The notes below the pieces were generated by a model. That model did not search any database, was not told where the DNA came from, and was given only the letters and a program-made list of their open reading frames with translations. The position numbers and the translations under genes were made by a program. This document shows positions 1 through 9,160 of a stretch of 64,000 nt of DNA, piece by piece (positions within the stretch are counted from its first letter, which is position 1; each line of letters opens with the position of its first letter). The stretch comes from Roseibium sp. MMSF_3544 (GTDB lineage Bacteria > Pseudomonadota > Alphaproteobacteria > Rhizobiales > Stappiaceae), in contig NZ_JASHKA010000008.1 in NCBI RefSeq assembly GCF_030732845.1, positions 186,001 to 250,000 of the forward strand, written 5' to 3'.

Positions 1-169
1 TTGTTCGAACAAAGTGCCTGAGCATCCCTGGAGCTTAGCAGCAAGCTCAAGCACGGCATAGGCAATCCGGTTTTCAAATTTAATCTAAACAGCGGGTTCA
101 GCTTGCGTTCAGGAAGAATTGATTACACCTTGACCATCAATCGCGTGACACAGAACCGGAACAGCCTTC
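1..169. other. upstream region of the feuN-like gene, no gene seen
   Basis: No convincing coding region is visible. The window opens with the 12-base palindrome TTGTTCGAACAA (1-12). The rest is moderately AT-rich compared with the genes and probably carries the promoter of the feuN/feuP/feuQ locus. I could not assign a -35/-10 or a regulator site with confidence. Confidence 0.4.
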
Positions 170-424
170 GTGAGACAGATTTTCGCCTTTTTGCTCCTGA
201 CCTTTGCAGCCGTGATGCCGGCTGAAGCAGCTTGCTTGTCCCAATCCCAGGCAAGGCAGGCGGTCGCAAGCGGCAAGGCGGCCCCGCTCGGGTCCGTGGC
301 AGGGCGTGCCGGAGGAGAAATAGTCAAGGCGCAGCTTTGCCAGCAGGGCGGTGGCTATGTCTATGTTCTGTCTGTGCTGAAAGGCGGCAAGGTGACGAAG
401 GTCACAGTCAATGCCAACCGGTAG
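170..424 (+). CDS. feuN: small periplasmic FeuN/PepSY-like modulator
   Basis: This is an 84-residue protein with a clear signal peptide (residues 1 to about 20, ending PAEA before Ala-Cys). The mature domain is small and PepSY-like, ending in a beta-hairpin-like YVYVLSVLKGGKVTKVTV. It starts at a GTG. It lies directly upstream of an OmpR-type regulator and a membrane kinase. In Sinorhizobium meliloti a periplasmic protein of this size, FeuN, sits in the same place and inhibits the FeuP/FeuQ pathway. Size, secretion and position match, so the call rests on context plus general resemblance. It could instead be another PepSY-like sensor ligand of the kinase. Two cysteines (about residues 22 and 57) could form a disulfide. 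Confidence 0.6.
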   Translation: MRQIFAFLLLTFAAVMPAEAACLSQSQARQAVASGKAAPLGSVAGRAGGEIVKAQLCQQGGGYVYVLSVLKGGKVTKVTVNANR

Positions 425-502
425 CTGATATATCCGCTGCGATGGCCGGAAAACGCGCCCAGATCGTAATTTTATGCCCGATTAATCAAGAAGTTGCCTC
501 TT

Positions 503-1171
503 ATGCGAATTCTCGTTGTCGAAGATGATACCGATTTGAACCGTCAGCTTGTCGCTGCGCTGGAAGAAGCCGGCTACGTTGTTGACAGTGTTGCCGACGG
601 GGAAGACGGTCACTTTCTCGGTGATACGGAACCTTACGACGCCGTCGTTCTCGATCTTGGTCTGCCGACGCTTGACGGCCTGTCGGTGCTGGAGAACTGG
701 CGACGGGACGGGCGCACGATGCCTGTCCTGATCCTGACCGCGCGCGATCGCTGGTCCGACAAGGTGGCCGGCATCGACGCTGGCGCGGACGACTACGTCG
801 CCAAGCCTTTCCACATGGAAGAAGTTCTTGCCCGTGTTCGGGCATTGGTGAGAAGAGCGGCTGGTCACGCATCCAACGAGCTGACTTGTGGTCCGGTGCG
901 CCTGGATCTGCGGGCGGGGCGCGTGACCGTTGACGGTAATCCGGTCAAGCTGACCTCCCATGAGTACCGGCTTTTGTCCTATCTGCTTCACCATCAGGGC
1001 AAGGTGATTTCAAGAACCGAACTGACCGAGCATCTTTACGATCAGGACTTCGACCGGGATTCCAACACAGTGGAAGTGTTCGTCGGCAGGTTGCGCAAGA
1101 AGATCGGCTCAGACCTGATCGAAACGATCAGAGGTCTCGGCTACCGACTCGGAGCTGCCGGTGACGAGTGA
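503..1171 (+). CDS. feuP: OmpR/PhoP-family response regulator, FeuP-like
   Basis: This 222-residue protein has an N-terminal receiver domain with acidic residues E7, D8 and D9, phospho-acceptor D51 (VVLDLGLP) and K101 (AKPF). A C-terminal winged-helix DNA-binding domain (about 128-220) ends in the typical RGLGYRL strand. I chose the ATG at 503 because receiver domains normally begin MRILVVED; a TTG at 494 would add three residues. The kinase gene overlaps its 3' end by 11 bases, so the two are translationally coupled. In rhizobia FeuP activates genes for cyclic glucan export, but whether the targets are the same here is unknown. Confidence 0.75.
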   Translation: MRILVVEDDTDLNRQLVAALEEAGYVVDSVADGEDGHFLGDTEPYDAVVLDLGLPTLDGLSVLENWRRDGRTMPVLILTARDRWSDKVAGIDAGADDYVAKPFHMEEVLARVRALVRRAAGHASNELTCGPVRLDLRAGRVTVDGNPVKLTSHEYRLLSYLLHHQGKVISRTELTEHLYDQDFDRDSNTVEVFVGRLRKKIGSDLIETIRGLGYRLGAAGDE

Positions 1172-2588
1172 AACCGGTGTTGAGACAGATGCACACCCAC
1201 CGGGCAAGCCGCAACGCTCGCTTGCTGCCAGACTGGTTGTCGTCGCGGCGGTCTGGTCTACGGTTGCGCTGGCATTCGCCGGTGTCTTTCTCGTCAGCCT
1301 CTATCAGCGCGCCAGCGAGCGTGCTTTCGATGCGCAGCTTGAAATCCACATCAAGGCCTTGATCTCGGAAATGCTCGAGGCGGGTGCGAATGCCGATGCG
1401 GACCCGGTCGTGCAACCGGTAAAGGCGCCGGCATATCGCGGGGATCCGCGGTTTTCGCTGCCGCTCTCTGGCTGGTATTGGACTGTCCGCCGAGCCGACA
1501 GCCCAAGTATTCTATATGCTTCCGAGTCGCTCGTTGGCGACCCGCTGAACACGCCTCCAATCGGCAATGGCGATAGCAGTGTAGGGTTCATCACCGGACC
1601 GACCGGAGACGAAATTCGCGTGCTTCAGCAGCGGATATCTATTGGAGACGTCGCCTACGTGATCGCAGTGGGGGCCGCGACTGCCGGATTCTGGGCGGAC
1701 GTTACCGAGTTCTCACGGATGGTCACGCTGACACTTTGCATCGTCGGTCTGGGGCTTATTCTGGCGATTTTCCTGCAGGTACGCGTCGGTCTGAAACCTC
1801 TGTCCAGGCTAAGGTCTTCCCTTTCGGCGGTCCGTCTTGGCGAGGCGGAACGCATCGACGAAGCGCTGCCGCGTGAAATCGCACCGTTGGCCGTTGAGCT
1901 AAACGCGCTGATCGTGTCGAACAAGGAAATCGTCGAGCGGGCGCGAACCCATGTGGGCAACCTGGCGCATGGTCTGAAAACGCCCCTGTCCGTCATTTCC
2001 AACGAAGCCCGTGCTGCCGAAGGCCCTCTTGCTGACAAGGTGACCGAGCAGGCCGCCATCATGTCCACCCAGATCCAGCACCACCTGGAACGAGCACGCA
2101 TGGCGGCGCAGCGCAGGGTCATCGGGGTGTCCTGTGAGACGGAACCCGTCATGGCAAGACTGATTCGTGCGATGGGAAAAATCTATCAGGACAAGGGCGT
2201 GTCCGTCGGTTTTGAGCAGAGCGGCGATATCCGGTTTCGGGGTGAAAGCCAGGATCTGGAGGAAATGAGCGGCAACCTGATCGACAATGCCTGCAAATGG
2301 GCAACGTCGAAGGTTTCGGTCAACCTGGTGCCGCTGGACGACCCGGCGACAAACCGCGAAATGTTCGCTGTCACGGTTGAAGATGACGGTCCCGGATTGT
2401 CTCCTGAAGAGCGTGCGGAGGCAGTCAAGAGGGGCAGGCGGCTGGACGAAACAGTTCCGGGTACCGGACTTGGCCTTTCAATTGTTGCCGATCTTGCAGC
2501 CCTTTACGGCGGATCTCTGGAGCTCGACGGATCAGCGCTCGGCGGACTGAAAGCCAGACTTGTCCTTCCGGCGCTCATGCGGGCGTAG
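1161..2588 (+). CDS. feuQ: membrane sensor histidine kinase, FeuQ/PhoQ-like
   Basis: This 475-residue inner-membrane kinase has TM1 (about 22-47), a periplasmic domain of roughly 135 residues, TM2 (about 187-207), a HAMP-like linker, a dimerisation helix with phospho-acceptor H270 in NLAHGLKTPLS, and an HATPase domain with N box (LIDNACKWA), VEDDGPGLSP and GTGLGLSI. The NLAHGLKTPL signature is typical of PhoQ/FeuQ kinases. The start is a GTG inside the end of the upstream regulator gene. The small periplasmic protein at 170-424 is a plausible ligand of the sensor domain. Confidence 0.75.
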   Translation: MTSETGVETDAHPPGKPQRSLAARLVVVAAVWSTVALAFAGVFLVSLYQRASERAFDAQLEIHIKALISEMLEAGANADADPVVQPVKAPAYRGDPRFSLPLSGWYWTVRRADSPSILYASESLVGDPLNTPPIGNGDSSVGFITGPTGDEIRVLQQRISIGDVAYVIAVGAATAGFWADVTEFSRMVTLTLCIVGLGLILAIFLQVRVGLKPLSRLRSSLSAVRLGEAERIDEALPREIAPLAVELNALIVSNKEIVERARTHVGNLAHGLKTPLSVISNEARAAEGPLADKVTEQAAIMSTQIQHHLERARMAAQRRVIGVSCETEPVMARLIRAMGKIYQDKGVSVGFEQSGDIRFRGESQDLEEMSGNLIDNACKWATSKVSVNLVPLDDPATNREMFAVTVEDDGPGLSPEERAEAVKRGRRLDETVPGTGLGLSIVADLAALYGGSLELDGSALGGLKARLVLPALMRA

Positions 2589-2784
2589 CTTTTGAGGATA
2601 CAGCCTCGGATGCCGGTTGATTGCCGCGAAGTGAGGCAGGACCGGACCCGCATAACGTGCTATTCTGAAGACAGATAGAAACGCAAAAAGAAACGGTTGT
2701 GGCCAAGTTCGGCCACAAATTGAAAATATCACTGATTCATCTGCGGGTTTAAACCGATCTTCATACCCTTGGGAGCTTTCCAGC

Positions 2785-3222
2785 ATGCGTCTTCGCCATG
2801 CCACATGTGTTGCCCTTGCTGCAGTTCTGGCAGGATGCTCCATGACGTCCGGTGGGAACAGTCCGAGTGGTTTTGGATCGTTTTTCGGAGATCCGAACGC
2901 AGACGTCGCCGGATCGGAAGCCAACACCGCGATTTCTGTGCTGGTGAACAATGAGTTCGGAGAGGCATTGGATCCCTCCGATCGCCGTGCTGCTGAAGAT
3001 GCGCAACGCAGGGCCTTGCGGTCTCGTGGTCTTGGCGTGTCCGTTGCCTGGCAGAATGACCGCACCGGCCGCAGCGGCCAGGTCCGGCCTGGCCCTGTCT
3101 ATACCGTCAACGATACCAAGTGCCGCGAATTTACGCATGAGATGGTCTTGCAGGGGCGCACCTTGCAGGCACGCGGGACCGCCTGCGAATCCGGCCGGGG
3201 TGACTGGATGGTCATCGGGTAA
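2785..3222 (+). CDS. surface-antigen-like lipoprotein
   Basis: This 145-residue protein has a lipoprotein signal with lipobox LAGC (Cys18). The C-terminal half resembles the RT0821/Lpp0805 surface-antigen group, with paired cysteines near residues 113 and 133 and a short beta-rich domain around CREFTHEMVLQGRTLQARGTAC (written here in part only). It is probably an outer-membrane or periplasmic-face lipoprotein with no known reaction. It sits alone, 196 bases after feuQ and 109 bases before the next gene. An ATG preceded by a GGGAG-like site (near 2770) supports the start. Confidence 0.6.
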   Translation: MRLRHATCVALAAVLAGCSMTSGGNSPSGFGSFFGDPNADVAGSEANTAISVLVNNEFGEALDPSDRRAAEDAQRRALRSRGLGVSVAWQNDRTGRSGQVRPGPVYTVNDTKCREFTHEMVLQGRTLQARGTACESGRGDWMVIG

Positions 3223-3331
3223 TCCACGCCCGGCCAAAGCGCGTTGATAACGTTGCGTTTACTCTCAACAATTGCTTAATCCTTGTGCCGGTATTATCGG
3301 CCGGATTCGGATTGCCGTGCTGACCCATTGA

Positions 3332-4807
3332 ATGACCCATTCGACCGAGCTTGAGAGTAAAATTAAGACTTACTTGAGCAGTCTCAGCCCAAAGGCGGTC
3401 GAGGCTCTGGTCAGCAATTTGGAAAAGGCCAAGGGGCAGGACAAACAGGATCCGCATCTCAACCTGATCCTGACCGCAGCCGTCGCCCTGATGCGTAAAC
3501 CGCAACCGGGTACGCTCGACACCCCCGGCGGAGAATTTCGCCGCGCGCAGGTGCAACGGATTTTCTTTTCTCCGCTTAATGACTTCCTGATCAACGAAAC
3601 CCTGTCGATGCGGCAGGAGGGCCGGATCAACCGGGTCATGCTTGACCGGGTCTGGAAATGGCTCAGCCGGGACGTGATCGCCAACGAAGTCAAGACAGTG
3701 CTTGATCAGGCCGGCAATGCACATGTCAGCGGCGAACGGGTTGATGCACTGATACAGGCTCTGAGAACCCGTGCGGTCGAGGCCATCGGTGAACAGCTTC
3801 ACAAGAGCGAAATATCCGACAAGGAACGTCGCCGCATCGGCATCGAGCTTGGCGGCGAGCGCGGCATTGCCGAACTCAGGGACATTCAGAAGATTTTTGC
3901 CGCCGAAAGGTGGCTGGTGCCGTTTTTGCAGAATATCCCCGAGCGGATCAACGAGCACCGGCTGAAGCAGGACCACGATGTTTTGCGCCTGGTCGACAAG
4001 TGCTCCGCCAGGTTTCCGGATCATCTGCCGCTGATCGCGGCTGCACTCGTCGAACGTGCCGAAGCGCCGTCCGCGCTTTGTGCATTTGCCGGCCGGCTCG
4101 TCGGCGACACCGACCCCAAGGTCATTGCCGACTCCCAGTTCGCGCCTTTGGTGGACGTCGTGATGAGTGAAGCGGAACGCCTCCAGATCCTGGCGCTCGA
4201 TCATCGTCACAACAATCCGGACCCGGTCGCCTTTTCCCAGGCGCTTTCGGAATACCACACGCTCGTGCGCGGGGTGGAGCGGGACATGGACCTGACCGTG
4301 ACCGGCCGGTGGCATCAACGGCTCGCTGATACCAAACGCAGCATTTCCGGGGAAGTAACGCAGGAACTGAAGAACGCGCATGGTGCGATCCGCCGCGCGC
4401 TTCAGGTGCCGAAATTCGACAGCGACGGGCAGCTCAGGAAGGACCAGGCTGCGGTCGACGAGGCGGTCCGGACCTTGCGCGTCGTCACCATGGCGCGCAA
4501 TGCTTCTGAGACATTTGCGGTCAACGAGATTGGCAAGCAAACGCGCCAAACCGTTGAGCAGACACTGGAAATTGTAACGAGATCGCTGATCACGGATCTT
4601 GGAAAGACGCGTGGACAGCAGATGGACGCACAGTTGGCAGCTGTCGATGTCGCCATCATGTTGTCGGATATCTATTTCGGCGCAGATTACGCCGCCCAGC
4701 TCCGTCGCAGCAGGCAGGCGGCCATTGCCAAGGCGACCAACAAGGACACCTCCAGCGAACCCGCCCCGGAACGCAAGCTGGTTTCCAGCGCGCTCGGGCG
4801 CAGATAG
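3332..4807 (+). CDS. unrecognised 491-residue mostly helical protein upstream of ccmI
   Basis: I do not recognise a named family. The protein has no signal peptide and no membrane segment. It looks predominantly alpha-helical, with many Leu/Ala/Arg/Glu-rich helices and no cysteine-rich or nucleotide-binding motif. A longer stretch at about residues 80-330 could be a helical-repeat scaffold. Codon use resembles its neighbours. It lies 115 bases before ccmI on the same strand. Its opposite strand also carries a long open frame, which is a GC-rich shadow. Confidence is high that it is a gene and low for function. Confidence 0.7.
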   Translation: MTHSTELESKIKTYLSSLSPKAVEALVSNLEKAKGQDKQDPHLNLILTAAVALMRKPQPGTLDTPGGEFRRAQVQRIFFSPLNDFLINETLSMRQEGRINRVMLDRVWKWLSRDVIANEVKTVLDQAGNAHVSGERVDALIQALRTRAVEAIGEQLHKSEISDKERRRIGIELGGERGIAELRDIQKIFAAERWLVPFLQNIPERINEHRLKQDHDVLRLVDKCSARFPDHLPLIAAALVERAEAPSALCAFAGRLVGDTDPKVIADSQFAPLVDVVMSEAERLQILALDHRHNNPDPVAFSQALSEYHTLVRGVERDMDLTVTGRWHQRLADTKRSISGEVTQELKNAHGAIRRALQVPKFDSDGQLRKDQAAVDEAVRTLRVVTMARNASETFAVNEIGKQTRQTVEQTLEIVTRSLITDLGKTRGQQMDAQLAAVDVAIMLSDIYFGADYAAQLRRSRQAAIAKATNKDTSSEPAPERKLVSSALGRR

Positions 4808-4922
4808 GAACGCAGGCGCTCCATTGCTGGAATTTTCTCCAACGCGAACGTGAGCGCCGCGACCGCCCGTCACAGCTTCATCGTCTTGCAATTGCCCCGT
4901 TTGCGCTGTCTATAGTGCGCTC

Positions 4923-6059
4923 ATGATATTCTGGATTTTACTTGCGATCCTGACGGTCGTTGCAGCGTTGTCCATTCTCGTTCCCCTGTCACGGGCAGGG
5001 CGTTCGCAAGAAGGTGTGACCGGCAACGCCGACGAGGAAGTCTATAAGGAACAGCTCGCCGCCATCGACAGCGAGCTGGATCGGGGTCTCATTGAACCCG
5101 GCGCCGCTGAAGCCGCCAGAACCGAAGTTGCACGCCGCCTGCTGGCAGCGCATGAGAAGAACGCAACACAAGGTGGCAGTGGCGCATCCGGGGCGCGCTT
5201 GAAGATTGCCCAGGTATTTGCGCTCATCGCGTTGCCGCTGTTCTCACTCGGTATCTATCTTGCGCTCGGGTCGCCTGACGAACCGGACCAGCCACTGTTT
5301 GCACGCTTGAACGCACCCGCCGAAGAGCAGTCGGTTGACGTGCTGGTGGCACGGGTTGAGCAGCACTTGGCGGAAAACCCGGAAGATGGCCAAGGCTGGG
5401 CAGTGATTGCACCCGTCTACATGAACAGAGGCCAACCGCAATTGTCCGCGCGGGCTTATGCGAACGCGCTCCGTATCCTGGGGCCGAGGCAGGACTGGCT
5501 GACGGAATTGGGCGAAGCGCTCACAATGGCCAATCAGGGTCTTGTCACCGCTGATGCACGGCAGGCATTCGAGCAGGCCGTTGCTCTGGAAGCGTCCGCC
5601 GTCAAGCCGCGTTTTTTCCTGGCCATCGCGCTGAGCCAGGAGGGCGATGCGGAGGCCGCCATCGAAGCGTGGGAGAGCCTTCTGGACGGAGCGGATGAAA
5701 ACGCGCCCTGGGTCAATGTCGCACGCCAGCAACTCGCGCAACTCAAGGGGACGCCACCGGAGCAGGCAGCGCCCGCTCCAGGTCCCTCCGAGGCAGACAT
5801 TGCCGCATCGCAGGGCATGTCCGCCGAAGACCGTCAGGAGATGATCCAGTCGATGGTGAGTGGATTGGCCGAACGATTAGCTGCAGAGGGAGGCAGCGTT
5901 GGTGAATGGAACCAGCTGATGAGAGCTTACGTTGTGCTTGGTGAACAACAGAAGGCTGAAGAAACCCTGGCAGCAGCGCAGGCCGCCTATGCGGACAATC
6001 CGGCAGAATTGTCCCTGATCAAGGACGCGGCCAGCTCTCTTGGGTTAAGCGGGTCCTGA
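4923..6059 (+). CDS. ccmI: cytochrome c maturation protein CcmI (CycH)
   Basis: This 378-residue membrane protein is the apocytochrome c chaperone of System I. It has TM1 (about 2-20), a cytoplasmic coiled region with [17 protein letters not shown] (the usual CcmI motif), TM2 (about 97-117), and a periplasmic TPR-rich part to the C-terminus. It heads the ccmI-ccmE-ccmF-ccmH cluster; ccmE starts 58 bases after its stop. It delivers reduced apocytochrome to the CcmF/CcmH haem-ligation complex. Its size fits the alphaproteobacterial CycH form. Confidence 0.9.
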   Translation: MIFWILLAILTVVAALSILVPLSRAGRSQEGVTGNADEEVYKEQLAAIDSELDRGLIEPGAAEAARTEVARRLLAAHEKNATQGGSGASGARLKIAQVFALIALPLFSLGIYLALGSPDEPDQPLFARLNAPAEEQSVDVLVARVEQHLAENPEDGQGWAVIAPVYMNRGQPQLSARAYANALRILGPRQDWLTELGEALTMANQGLVTADARQAFEQAVALEASAVKPRFFLAIALSQEGDAEAAIEAWESLLDGADENAPWVNVARQQLAQLKGTPPEQAAPAPGPSEADIAASQGMSAEDRQEMIQSMVSGLAERLAAEGGSVGEWNQLMRAYVVLGEQQKAEETLAAAQAAYADNPAELSLIKDAASSLGLSGS

Positions 6060-6117
6060 AACATTGGACGTGACCGGCAAACACGAGTGCCGGCCAGACG
6101 CAAAACGGAAGAAAGAA

Positions 6118-6567
6118 ATGACACGGAAGCAAAGAAGGTTGACCCTGATTGGATCGGCTGGCGCGGTCCTGGCCGTGGCGCTTGCGCTGATCCTGTTTGC
6201 CTTGAACGATCAGATTGTGTTTTTCCAGAGCCCGACCGACATCACGGAAAAATCCATTCCGGCCGGCCAGCGTATCCGGCTCGGCGGACTGGTTGAGGAA
6301 GGCTCGGTGGTGAGGGCGGATAATGCCGAGGTCAGTTTTCGCGTGACCGACATGGCGAACGTCGTTGCCGTTACCTATAAAGGAATACTACCGGATCTTT
6401 TCCGGGAAGGTCAGGGTGTCGTGACCGAAGGCATCATCGGACCGGATGGGACCTTTGTCGCAGACAGCGTGCTGGCAAAACACGACGAGAACTACATGCC
6501 GAAGGAGGTTGCCGAGGCTTTGAAGGACCAGGGCCATTGGCAAGGCGGCGAGGGAGAAACCAACTAG
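6118..6567 (+). CDS. ccmE: haem chaperone CcmE (CycJ)
   Basis: This 149-residue periplasmic haem chaperone has an N-terminal TM anchor (about 8-29), a beta-barrel (OB-like) domain and the covalent haem-binding His122 in KHDENYMP. The ATG at 6118, after GAAGAAAGAA, is preferred. A TTG at 6064 would add 18 charged residues before the membrane anchor, which is unlike the family. It sits between ccmI and ccmF, as in other alphaproteobacteria. Confidence 0.92.
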   Translation: MTRKQRRLTLIGSAGAVLAVALALILFALNDQIVFFQSPTDITEKSIPAGQRIRLGGLVEEGSVVRADNAEVSFRVTDMANVVAVTYKGILPDLFREGQGVVTEGIIGPDGTFVADSVLAKHDENYMPKEVAEALKDQGHWQGGEGETN

Positions 6568-6602
6568 AGGTTTTTGCCGTTTAGGGAAGACGGGACGCGA
6601 CG

Positions 6603-8591
6603 ATGATCGTTGAATTGGGACATTATGCACTCGTGCTGGCCTTTGCGCTGACACTTGTCCAGTGTGTGCTGCCCTTGTGGGGGGCGTTGTCGGGTGACGA
6701 AAGGTTGATGGCGATCGCGCCACCGGCGTCTGTAACGACGTTCGTGCTGGTGCTGATTTCGTTCGTCGTCTTGACCATTGCCTATCTGAATTCGGACTTT
6801 TCCGTCCTGAATGTTCTGCAAAATTCCCATTCCGCAAAGCCGCTGCTTTATAAGTTCACAGGCGTCTGGGGCAATCATGAAGGCTCCATGTTGCTCTGGA
6901 TACTCATTCTTGTGTTCTTCGGAGCTCTTGTGGGCCTCTTCGGCGGCAACCTTCCCAAGGACCTCAAAGCGGCGACCCTTGCCGTTCAGGCCTGGGTCTC
7001 TGCCGGGTTCATCCTGTTTCTGCTGGCAACCTCAAATCCGTTCACGCGGGTCGTCAATCCGCCGTTGGAAGGCGCGGATCTCAATCCCATTCTTCAGGAT
7101 ATCGGGCTGGCAATCCACCCGCCGCTTCTTTACGTCGGCTATGTTGGCTTCTCGATAACGTTCTCGTTCGCCGTTGCCGCGCTGATCCTCGGGCGCACGG
7201 ATGCCGCCTGGGCGCGCTGGGTCAGGCCCTGGACGCTGCTGGCCTGGTGCTTCCTGACGCTCGGCATCGCGATGGGGTCCTACTGGGCCTACTACGAACT
7301 CGGCTGGGGTGGCTGGTGGTTCTGGGATCCGGTTGAAAACGCCAGCTTCATGCCCTGGCTTGCCGGAACAGCCTTGCTTCATTCGGCCATTGTCATGGAA
7401 AAGCGGGAAGCCTTGAAGGTGTGGACAGTGCTTCTGGCGATCTTCACATTTTCCCTGTCGCTGCTCGGCACATTCCTCGTACGCTCCGGCGTTCTGACGT
7501 CCGTTCATGCCTTCGCGACGGACCCGGCCCGGGGTGTCTTCATTCTGGGGCTGTTGTGCTTCTTCATCGGCGGGTCGCTGGCGCTTTATGCGTGGCGCGC
7601 GCCCATGCTCAAACAGGGTGGCCTGTTTGCGCCCATCAGCCGCGAAGGCGGCCTGGTTCTCAACAATCTCTTTTTGACCGCCGCCTGTGCTGCGGTTCTG
7701 GTCGGCACGCTCTATCCGCTCGCCCTTGATGCCGTCACGGGCGAAAAGATTTCGGTTGGCGCACCCTTCTTCAATCTGACATTCGGTCCGCTGATGATAC
7801 CGCTGCTGCTGGCAGTTCCCTTCGGTCCGATCCTGTCGTGGAAACGGGGAGACCTGCTTGCCGCCAGTCAGCGTCTCTATGCCGCCTTCGGCCTGGCGCT
7901 CTTGTTTACGCTTGTGACTTTCTGGGCGTGGGGCATGGAAAAGGTACTTGCGCCGCTTGGTGTCGGGCTGGCCGTCTGGGTCATGGCCGGCGCGGTTTCT
8001 GAAATCGTGACGCGCGTGAAAGCGTTCGAAATCGGCCCCAAACGCGCCTTCTCGCGCCTGGTCGGGCTGCCCGGCTCGGCATGGGGAACGGCTACCGCCC
8101 ACTTCGGCGTCGGTGTCACGGTTCTTGGCATCGTCACGGCCTCCGCATTTCAGGAAGAGCATATCGTGACAATGCGCCCTGGAGATACGGTTCAACTTGC
8201 CGGGTACGAGGTTACATTCGACGGCGCTGCCCCGCGCCGCGGCCCGAACTACACCGAGGAAGTGGGTCACTTTACCATTCGCCAGGCTGGCGCTCTCGTG
8301 ACGGAACTGGACCCTTCAAAACGTATCTATACCGCGCGTCAGATGCCGACGACGGAGGCAGGGATCCATACGATCGGGTTCTCGCAGCTCTATCTGTCCA
8401 TGGGTGAAAGCCGGGGTGACGGCGCAATCGACGTGCGCGTCTACTTCAAGCCCCTGATCACGTTGATCTGGATCGGTTGTGTGATCATGTCGTTCGGTGC
8501 GGTGTTCTCAATGGCGGATCGCCGGCTCCGCATCGGTGCCCCAAAGCCAGCGGCGCGCCGGAAGACGGCCCAGGCCGCACCAGCGGAGTAG
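6603..8591 (+). CDS. ccmF: haem lyase subunit CcmF (CycK)
   Basis: This 662-residue polytopic inner-membrane protein has about 14-15 TM segments. It carries the tryptophan-rich haem-handling WWD motif ([20 protein letters not shown], about residues 235-254) and conserved periplasmic histidines (HNAIHPP-like [13 protein letters not shown] near 177). With CcmH and CcmI it attaches haem to apocytochromes c. Its stop lies 4 bases before the ccmH start, so the genes are coupled. Length matches the family. Confidence 0.95.
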   Translation: MIVELGHYALVLAFALTLVQCVLPLWGALSGDERLMAIAPPASVTTFVLVLISFVVLTIAYLNSDFSVLNVLQNSHSAKPLLYKFTGVWGNHEGSMLLWILILVFFGALVGLFGGNLPKDLKAATLAVQAWVSAGFILFLLATSNPFTRVVNPPLEGADLNPILQDIGLAIHPPLLYVGYVGFSITFSFAVAALILGRTDAAWARWVRPWTLLAWCFLTLGIAMGSYWAYYELGWGGWWFWDPVENASFMPWLAGTALLHSAIVMEKREALKVWTVLLAIFTFSLSLLGTFLVRSGVLTSVHAFATDPARGVFILGLLCFFIGGSLALYAWRAPMLKQGGLFAPISREGGLVLNNLFLTAACAAVLVGTLYPLALDAVTGEKISVGAPFFNLTFGPLMIPLLLAVPFGPILSWKRGDLLAASQRLYAAFGLALLFTLVTFWAWGMEKVLAPLGVGLAVWVMAGAVSEIVTRVKAFEIGPKRAFSRLVGLPGSAWGTATAHFGVGVTVLGIVTASAFQEEHIVTMRPGDTVQLAGYEVTFDGAAPRRGPNYTEEVGHFTIRQAGALVTELDPSKRIYTARQMPTTEAGIHTIGFSQLYLSMGESRGDGAIDVRVYFKPLITLIWIGCVIMSFGAVFSMADRRLRIGAPKPAARRKTAQAAPAE

Positions 8592-8595
8592 GGCA

Positions 8596-9087
8596 ATGAT
8601 CCGGTCTTTGCTGACAAGCCTGGTGCTGGCGCTCGCGCTGCTGACGACACAAGCCCTTGCGGTGACGCCTGACGAGGTGCTGGATGATCCGGCGCTCGAG
8701 TCCCGCGCCCGAGCCCTTTCGGCGGAACTGCGCTGCATGGTGTGTCAGAACCAGTCCATCGACGACAGCGACGCTCCATTGGCCAAGGATCTGCGTGTTC
8801 TGGTCCGCGAACGTCTGGTGGCCGGAGACAGTGATGGTGAGGTCATCGACTACCTGGTTTCCCGCTACGGCGAATTTGTTTTGCTGAAGCCCCGGTTTGC
8901 CTGGCACACGATCTTCCTCTGGGCGGCAGGGCCTGTGGCGCTTCTGGCAGGTCTTTTGGCGATCACGCTCGCACTTCGAAGCAGATCGAAACGCAACGAG
9001 CTCTTGACCGCGCCCTCTTCGGCAAAGCTCTCCGCAGAAGAAGAAGAACGTCTGAAAAAGCTATTGGATCGCGATGAAAACGCCTGA
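8596..9087 (+). CDS. ccmH: cytochrome c maturation thiol protein CcmH (CycL)
   Basis: This 163-residue protein has a signal peptide (about 1-22), the redox motif [10 protein letters not shown] (C47 and C50), a helical domain, a C-terminal TM (about 101-121) and a charged tail. It keeps the apocytochrome CXXCH thiols reduced for haem attachment. The ATG at 8596 follows the ccmF stop by 4 bases; an upstream ATG at 8497 lies inside ccmF and is rejected. It is the last gene of the ccm cluster. In the rhizobial order I recall, degP comes next, whereas here about 13.7 kb intervenes. Confidence 0.93.
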   Translation: MIRSLLTSLVLALALLTTQALAVTPDEVLDDPALESRARALSAELRCMVCQNQSIDDSDAPLAKDLRVLVRERLVAGDSDGEVIDYLVSRYGEFVLLKPRFAWHTIFLWAAGPVALLAGLLAITLALRSRSKRNELLTAPSSAKLSAEEEERLKKLLDRDENA

Positions 9088-9160
9088 TCGGCTGTGCTGT
9101 CAGGCTTGATTCAGATCGGTTTCCAGAGAATCATGCCAGGGTTCGAACGATTGAACAGGT

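Noticed and set aside
1-12. TTGTTCGAACAA palindrome as a LexA or other operator
   Set aside because: It does not fit the alphaproteobacterial LexA spacing (GAAC/GTTC-N7-GTTC), and it is cut by the window edge.
3212-4891. 559-residue open frame on the minus strand across the 491-residue gene
   Set aside because: It runs antisense to a better gene, its composition is rich in Arg, Gly and His as expected of GC-rich shadows, and it has no domain.
7032-8270. 412-residue minus-strand open frame over ccmF
   Set aside because: It lies wholly within ccmF, is highly polar and shows no motif; it is a shadow of the membrane gene.
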